From the NCBI GenBank assembly GCA_964569265.1, contig CAZMTO010000003.1, positions 1 through 64,000 on the forward strand: a stretch of 64,000 nucleotides of DNA, in the 5' to 3' direction. The translations under genes were made by a program, and so were the position numbers. Shown here piece after piece: positions 59,447 to 64,000 of this stretch (its first letter is position 1; each line of letters begins with the position of its first letter). A model generated the notes under the pieces. The model was not told the origin of the DNA and did no database searches. It saw only the letters and a program-made list of their open reading frames with translations. The DNA is from Avidehalobacter sp964569265. GTDB taxonomy: Bacteria > Bacillota > Dehalobacteriia > UBA4068 > UBA4997.

Positions 59447-61537
59447 TTAGTAGAACATAAGCTCACTGTAGGTGGGGAAGGGCCAATACTTGGCAGCCGT
59501 CAGCACCTCTAAAGCATCGGCGGCGGCACGCAGGGCATCCATAGCCGGTAGCACAGTATTACGATAATAGCAGGCTGTTTCTTCGGCGGTGGTGCAGCTT
59601 GCAGCAGCGTCCAGCACTTCAGTCAAGGCATCAATATTGTCCGACATTGTATCGTTTAAGGTGGAAATATTTTTCAGCAGCTTTTCTTCGGCTGTACAGG
59701 GTATACCGCCCAACTGCTTTTTAGCCAGCAGGGTGTTGGCAAGCTCGTTAGAATACGTAAGCACTGCCGGCATAATTTCGGTTTTGGCCATATCCAGCAT
59801 TGTCAAAGCTTCAATATGTACCACCTTGTAATATTCCTCTAAAATGCTTTCCTTGCGCGCTTCCATTTCGGGCAGGGTATAAATGCCCTGACGTTCAAAC
59901 ATCGCCACGTTTTTCGGGTCGGTGTAGTGGGGCAAAGCTTCCGGCGTAGATTTAAGGTTAAGCAAACCGCGACGTTCAGCTTCTTCTACCCACTCGTCAG
60001 AATAGTTGTTACCGTTAAAGATGATACGGTCGTGCGCTTTAAGCTCGCGGGCCAGCAGCGCGTTAAGTGCTTCATTAAATTTATCGGCCTCAATACCCTC
60101 CAGCTCATCGGCAAACATCGACAAAGTATCGGCTACTACCGAATTTAAAATAATGTTGGTGCAGGAAAGTGAAAAGCCGCTGCCTAACATTCTGAATTCA
60201 AATTTGTTGCCGGTAAAAGCAAACGGCGATGTACGGTTGCGGTCGGTGGTATCTTTGGGCAGGCTGGGCAGCACGCTTACGCCCGAATCTAAAATATCCT
60301 GACACAAACGTTCGCACATTTTGTTGTTTTCAACCGAATCAATAACGGCCTGCAATTCGTCACCTACAAAAACCGATACAATAGCCGGCGGTGCTTCGTT
60401 ACCGCCCAAACGGTGATCGTTGCCGGCGCTGGATACCGATATACGCAGCAAGTCCTGATAATCGTCAACCGCCCTGATAACCGCCGTAAGAAAAGTAAGG
60501 AACTGCAAATTTTCTCGCGGGGTTTTGCCTGGCTCCAGCAGGTTTTCTCCTAAATCGGTGGCCATTGACCAGTTGTTGTGCTTGCCGGAACCGTTAACGC
60601 CCTCAAAGGGTTTTTCGTGCAGCAGGCAGGCCAAACCGTGGCGCGATGCTACCTTTTTCATCATCTCCATAACCAACTGGTTGTTGTCGGTGGCCGTATT
60701 GGTAGACGAATAGATGGTGGCTAATTCGTGCTGTGCCGGGGCAACCTCGTTATGGCGGGTTTTAGAAAGCACACCGAGCTTCCACAGCTCCTCGTCCAGA
60801 TCCTGCATATAAGACATTACACGTGATCTGATGGCACCAAAATAGTGATCTTCAAGCTCCTGACCTTTGGGCGGCATAGCGCCAAACAGGGTACGGCCGG
60901 CAAAACGCAGGTCTTTTCTCTGCTTAAACATTTCGGCATCTACCAGAAAATATTCCTGCTCCGGCCCAACGGTAGTGGTAACGTGGGTAGCGCGGGTGTT
61001 ACCAAAAAGCTTTAATATACGCAGTGCCTGCTTGTTAATAGCCTCCATAGAGCGCAGCAGCGGGGTTTTTTTATCCAGCACTTCTCCACCATAAGAACAA
61101 AAGGCGGTGGGTATGCACAGGGTATTATTTTTTATAAAAGCATAAGACGTAGGATCCCAGGTGGTGTAGCCGCGAGCTTCAAAGGTGGAGCGCAGACCGC
61201 CGGAGGGGAAGGACGATGCATCCGGTTCACCCTGAATAAGGTTTTTGCCGGAAAATTCCATTATTACATTGCCGCCTTCGGTAGGCTCAATAAAGCTGTC
61301 GTGCTTTTCGGCAGTTACGCCGGTAAGCGGCTGAAACCAGTGCGAATAGTGGGTGACACCCTTTTGTATAGCCCAGTCCTTCATTGCGGCTGCCACCGAT
61401 TCTGCCAGGGTAGGGTCTAAGGGTTTGCCGCCCTCTATAGTCTTTTTAAGGGCTTTGTACACCTGTTTGGGCAAGCGCTCCTTCATTATATTTTCGTTAA
61501 AAACGTTGCTGCCAAACAATTCGGGAACATTTGTCAT
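59447..61537 (-). CDS. glnN: Type III glutamine synthetase
   Basis: Makes glutamine from glutamate, ammonia and ATP. At 696 residues it is far longer than type I enzymes (about 440-470) and matches the GSIII class. Visible GSIII and catalytic motifs: GVTHYSHWFQPLTG, FEARGYTTWDPTSYAF, VGPEQEYFLVD, LGVLSKTRHNEVAPAQHE, HEKPFEGVNGSGKHNNWSM, LRISVSSAGNDHRLGGNEAP and NRTSPFAFTGNKFEFR. GGAGG lies seven bases before the ATG. It is transcribed away from the glutamate synthase genes, and its leader carries an attenuator-like terminator. Confidence 0.96.
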   Translation of the reverse strand: MTNVPELFGSNVFNENIMKERLPKQVYKALKKTIEGGKPLDPTLAESVAAAMKDWAIQKGVTHYSHWFQPLTGVTAEKHDSFIEPTEGGNVIMEFSGKNLIQGEPDASSFPSGGLRSTFEARGYTTWDPTSYAFIKNNTLCIPTAFCSYGGEVLDKKTPLLRSMEAINKQALRILKLFGNTRATHVTTTVGPEQEYFLVDAEMFKQRKDLRFAGRTLFGAMPPKGQELEDHYFGAIRSRVMSYMQDLDEELWKLGVLSKTRHNEVAPAQHELATIYSSTNTATDNNQLVMEMMKKVASRHGLACLLHEKPFEGVNGSGKHNNWSMATDLGENLLEPGKTPRENLQFLTFLTAVIRAVDDYQDLLRISVSSAGNDHRLGGNEAPPAIVSVFVGDELQAVIDSVENNKMCERLCQDILDSGVSVLPSLPKDTTDRNRTSPFAFTGNKFEFRMLGSGFSLSCTNIILNSVVADTLSMFADELEGIEADKFNEALNALLARELKAHDRIIFNGNNYSDEWVEEAERRGLLNLKSTPEALPHYTDPKNVAMFERQGIYTLPEMEARKESILEEYYKVVHIEALTMLDMAKTEIMPAVLTYSNELANTLLAKKQLGGIPCTAEEKLLKNISTLNDTMSDNIDALTEVLDAAASCTTAEETACYYRNTVLPAMDALRAAADALEVLTAAKYWPFPTYSELMFY

Positions 61538-61594
61538 AATAAAACCTCCATCAAAAATTTAAAAAATTATGATAATTTTTAGTTTGCATTGTTT

Positions 61595-61629
61595 AAAAAA
61601 AAGGCACTGCGGGGATAACCCACAGCGCC
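61595..61629 (-). terminator. Leader terminator (putative attenuator) upstream of glnN
   Basis: On the minus strand GGCGCTGTGGG pairs completely (three wobble pairs) with CCCCGCAGTGCC around TTAT, followed by eight T residues. It begins about 13 bases after the predicted transcript start and ends 58 bases before the glnN ATG. No minus-strand gene lies upstream, so it can only act on the glnN leader. An alternative hairpin CAGC-AACGGC-GCTG would use up its left arm. Confidence 0.7.
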
Positions 61630-61648
61630 GTTGCTGATTACTCTGTAA

Positions 61649-61677
61649 ATTATATGCGGCGGCGGGCAAAAAGTCAA
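61649..61677 (-). promoter_or_regulatory. Promoter of glnN
   Basis: On the minus strand TTGACT, a 17-base spacer, and a perfect TATAAT. The predicted start is near 61642. Confidence 0.75.
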
Positions 61678-61786
61678 CCCCAAATTGCAAAATTTTTAAT
61701 TTTTTTGCGGCTGCACCTGCTGCCGTGCAAAATAAGGGTTATATATAATATCGGTAGAAATCGGTATAATTGGCCAAAAATTAGAT

Positions 61787-61803
61787 TGTATACAGTGTAT
61801 ACA
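61787..61803. promoter_or_regulatory. Palindromic operator upstream of the glutamate synthase genes
   Basis: TGTATAC-AGT-GTATACA is a perfect inverted repeat with seven-base arms, 13 bases upstream of the glt -35 box, suited to an activator or an upstream-binding repressor. It resembles GntR-type sites only loosely. Confidence 0.5.
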
Positions 61804-61816
61804 TTAGCAAAAATTA

Positions 61817-61845
61817 TTGACTGATGCGTAATTTTGCTATACAAT
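61817..61845 (+). promoter_or_regulatory. Promoter of the glutamate synthase genes
   Basis: TTGACT, a 17-base spacer, TACAAT, 64 bases before the chosen start. Confidence 0.65.
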
Positions 61846-61909
61846 GCTATATTATATTTTACCAAATTATTTGTCGGATGTAAATTTATATTTTATGGGA
61901 GTGATGGGT

Positions 61910-63001
61910 ATGCAAAAAGAAGGCGAGATAAGAATACCTGCCGGGTGTGCCATATCGTCGATTTTTTCGAGGAGCGGCAAACGCATAGACGGCAGCAAAA
62001 TTATTCAGTCAATAAAAATTATGCACGACCGCAGCAACGGTTTGGGCGGTGGCTTTGCCGGCTATGGTATTTACCCGGAATACAAAGACGCCTATGCTTT
62101 TCACGTATTTTATGATTCTACCGAGGCTAAAGACAAATGTGAGGACTTTTTGGAACGCCATTTTGACATCATCAACCTGTCAAAAATTCCGATTCGCAAA
62201 AACCCCAACATTACTGACGAACCGCTTATCTGGCGCTATTTTGTAAACCCGCTGCCCACAAAGTTGGCCGACAGCCAGTTGGACGAGCAGGAATACGTTT
62301 TCCGGTCTGTGGTGCGCGTAAACGACACTATGCCGGGCGCTTATATTTTTAGCTGCGGCAAAAATATGGGTGTGTTTAAGGCGGTAGGCTTCCCCGAAGA
62401 TGTTGGCGATTTTTATCGGCTGGAGGAATACGAGGGATATTCCTGGACGGCACACGGCCGTTACCCCACCAACACACCGGGCTGGTGGGGCGGCGCACAC
62501 CCCTTTGCCCTGTTAGATAAAACCATTGTACACAACGGTGAAATTTCGTCTTATGATGCTAACCGCCGCCATATAGAAATGTACGGCTACCGTTGTAATC
62601 TGCTTACCGATACCGAGGTTATAACCTACATAGTAGACTTTTTGGTACGCAAGCAGGGGCTTACGCTTGAAGAAATGGCCAGCGTTATTGCCGCACCCTT
62701 TTGGTCTACCATAAGCCAAAAAGAACCCGAAGAGCGCGAGCGTTTGACTTACCTGCGCAATGCCTTTGCCAGCCTGCTTATAACCGGGCCGTTTTCTATT
62801 TTGTTGGGCTTTGAAGGCGGCCTGATGGCCTTGAATGACCGCCTTAAATTACGTTCTATGGTGGTGGGAGAAAAAGACGATATGGTGTATATTGCCAGCG
62901 AAGAATCTGCCATACGCATTATAGAACCGGAGCTTGACCGTATATGGTCACCCCGCGGCGGCGAGCCGGTTATTGTAACGCTGGATACCACCAAACTATA
63001 G
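61910..63001 (+). CDS. Glutamate synthase, glutaminase (class II amidotransferase) subunit
   Basis: Releases ammonia from glutamine for the synthase subunit encoded next. It matches the N-terminal domain of GltB made as a separate protein, as in archaeal-type split glutamate synthases. The likely nucleophile is Cys13 in IPAGCAISSIF, implying a 12-residue propeptide that is cleaved. Ntn-fold features follow: GLGGGFAGYGIYP, WTAHGRYPTNTPGWWGGAHP and IVHNGEISSYDANRRHIEMY. Three in-frame ATGs exist; I chose 61910 (363 aa), eight bases after GGGAG. The synthase gene starts 50 bases later. Confidence 0.9.
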   Translation: MQKEGEIRIPAGCAISSIFSRSGKRIDGSKIIQSIKIMHDRSNGLGGGFAGYGIYPEYKDAYAFHVFYDSTEAKDKCEDFLERHFDIINLSKIPIRKNPNITDEPLIWRYFVNPLPTKLADSQLDEQEYVFRSVVRVNDTMPGAYIFSCGKNMGVFKAVGFPEDVGDFYRLEEYEGYSWTAHGRYPTNTPGWWGGAHPFALLDKTIVHNGEISSYDANRRHIEMYGYRCNLLTDTEVITYIVDFLVRKQGLTLEEMASVIAAPFWSTISQKEPEERERLTYLRNAFASLLITGPFSILLGFEGGLMALNDRLKLRSMVVGEKDDMVYIASEESAIRIIEPELDRIWSPRGGEPVIVTLDTTKL

Positions 63002-63051
63002 GGAAACTTACAAAATTTATAATAATTATACAGTAAAGGAAGTAGACGATT

Positions 63052-64000
63052 ATGGCTGTGGATTTTTTCTACCCCGAATATGAGATCGTGCGTGACCCTA
63101 ACCGTTGTATAGGCTGCGGCGTGTGTGAACGTCAGTGCGCCAACAAGGTACATTGGCGTGATGATGACAGCGGCCGTATGCTCTGCGACGACAGCAAATG
63201 TGTAAACTGCCACCGCTGCGTATCACTGTGCCCCACACGTGCCTTAAAAATTGTTAAAAGCGGCAACACCTTTAAGGCAAATTCTAACTGGACTAATAAC
63301 TATATGAAGGAGATATACCGTCAGGCAAATTCCGGCGGTGTGCTGTTATCTTCTATGGGCAACCCGGAGCCTTACCCGGTTTACTGGGACAAAATACTTA
63401 TCAATGCCTCGCAGGTTACCAATCCTTCTATCGACCCTTTGCGTGAACCTATGGAAACACGCACCTTTTTAGGCAAAAAACCGACACATATTCAGCGGGA
63501 CAAGCAGGGGCGGCTGGTGCCCAACTTAGAACCGCAGTTAGAGCTGGCACTGCCGATAATGTTCGGCGGGATGTCTTACGGGGCTATAAGCTATAACGCA
63601 CACGAAGCCCTGGCACGCGCTGCCGAAGCTGTGGGTACGTTTTATAACACCGGTGAGGGCGGCCTGCATAAGGATTTTTATAAATACGGCAAAAATGCCA
63701 TCGTGCAGGTGGCGTCCGGCCGTTTTGGCGTGCATAAAGATTACTTAAACGCCGGCTCGGCTATAGAGATAAAAATAGGGCAGGGTGCCAAGCCCGGCAT
63801 TGGCGGCCATTTGCCCGGCTTAAAAATTGTCGGTGATATTTCGGAAACACGTATGATACCCCTTGGCACCGATGCAATAAGCCCGGCACCGCACCACGAT
63901 ATTTATTCTATCGAAGATTTGCACCAGTTGGTGTATTCGCTGAAAGAAGCTACCGACTACAAAAAACCGATAATTGTAAAAATTGCTGCTGTGCATAACG
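63052..64000 (+). CDS. Glutamate synthase FMN/ferredoxin-domain subunit (cut by window end)
   Basis: Converts 2-oxoglutarate and ammonia to glutamate. The visible 316 codons start MAVDFFYPEYEIVRDPNRCI. Two 4Fe-4S motifs open it (CIGCGVCERQC about 19-29, CVNCHRCVSLCP about 51-62); after a linker the FMN-binding synthase domain begins (LPIMFGGMSYGAISYNAHEA, NTGEGGLHKDF, IKIGQGAKPGIGGHLPG, DAISPAPHHDIYSIEDL). The frame is open to the last base, so the C-terminus is missing. GGAAG lies about ten bases before the ATG. This ferredoxin-containing type is the archaeal-like, split large subunit. Confidence 0.93.
   Translation, partial: MAVDFFYPEYEIVRDPNRCIGCGVCERQCANKVHWRDDDSGRMLCDDSKCVNCHRCVSLCPTRALKIVKSGNTFKANSNWTNNYMKEIYRQANSGGVLLSSMGNPEPYPVYWDKILINASQVTNPSIDPLREPMETRTFLGKKPTHIQRDKQGRLVPNLEPQLELALPIMFGGMSYGAISYNAHEALARAAEAVGTFYNTGEGGLHKDFYKYGKNAIVQVASGRFGVHKDYLNAGSAIEIKIGQGAKPGIGGHLPGLKIVGDISETRMIPLGTDAISPAPHHDIYSIEDLHQLVYSLKEATDYKKPIIVKIAAVHN

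Noticed and set aside
1..64000. CRISPR array, toxin-antitoxin pair, restriction system or prophage module
   Set aside because: No spaced direct repeats and no recognisable defence or phage structural genes were found; the only mobility gene is the serine recombinase.

Overview
The window reads as chromosome of an anaerobic, low-to-mid GC Bacillota. Supporting signs are the Gram-positive style ribosome binding sites (AGGAGG), frequent TTG and GTG starts, an [FeFe] hydrogenase, a b558-type fumarate reductase, a succinate/acetate-type CoA-transferase, a type III glutamine synthetase, a SpoIID-family protein and the mreBCD-mrdA-minCDE-rodA order. Fumarate reductase plus the CoA-transferase suggest succinate/propionate fermentation, as in Negativicutes of the Phascolarctobacterium type. 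That placement is inference; no rRNA or marker tree was available. Almost everything from 3.7 kb onward is orderly core chromosome. I did not find a convincing new multi-gene system. The novelty lies in regulatory architecture and some odd proteins.

Layout. Positions 1-3.66 kb are an accessory segment: unknown ORFs, a small gene broken by an in-frame TGA, and a large serine recombinase unit bracketed by imperfect direct repeats. From 3.7 to 7.4 kb (minus strand) lies a two-gene [FeFe] hydrogenase operon whose diaphorase fuses a NuoF Fe-S domain to a GltD-like flavoprotein. It diverges from a TauABC-like ABC transporter (7.6-9.9 kb) across a control region with a metal-repressor-like palindrome. 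From 10.1 to 16.5 kb is a complete phosphate operon, pstS-pstC-pstA-pstB-phoU-phoB-phoR. Then come two DMT exporters, a Y-family polymerase with a YolD-like partner, a CPA2 antiporter, a small odd lipoprotein and a CapA-like lipoprotein (16.5-24.7 kb).

A highly expressed CoA-transferase (minus strand) diverges from pyrC, followed by valS, folC and maf. The cell shape and division block is mreB-mreC-mreD-mrdA-minC-minD-minE-rodA-dacF (32.8-41.4 kb). It is followed by ruvC-ruvA-ruvB-queH-spoIID-like-queA-tgt-yajC-secD-secF-recJ-miaB-AP endonuclease (41.6-54.9 kb), which combines Holliday junction resolution, queuosine and other tRNA modification, secretion and repair. The fumarate reductase operon (55.2-58.3 kb), a tRNA-Gly(CCC) and a collagen-like surface protein come next.

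The right end is a nitrogen-assimilation locus. A glnN-type glutamine synthetase (minus strand) diverges from a split glutamate synthase, with a glutaminase-domain gene followed by an FMN/ferredoxin synthase gene cut by the window end. The glnN promoter is followed within about 15 bases by a strong intrinsic terminator, an apparent attenuator, and the glt promoter has a perfect palindromic operator just upstream. Together the genes describe an anaerobe that uses H2 turnover and fumarate/succinate reactions for redox balance, with phosphate, iron and nitrogen control suggested by the intergenic sites.
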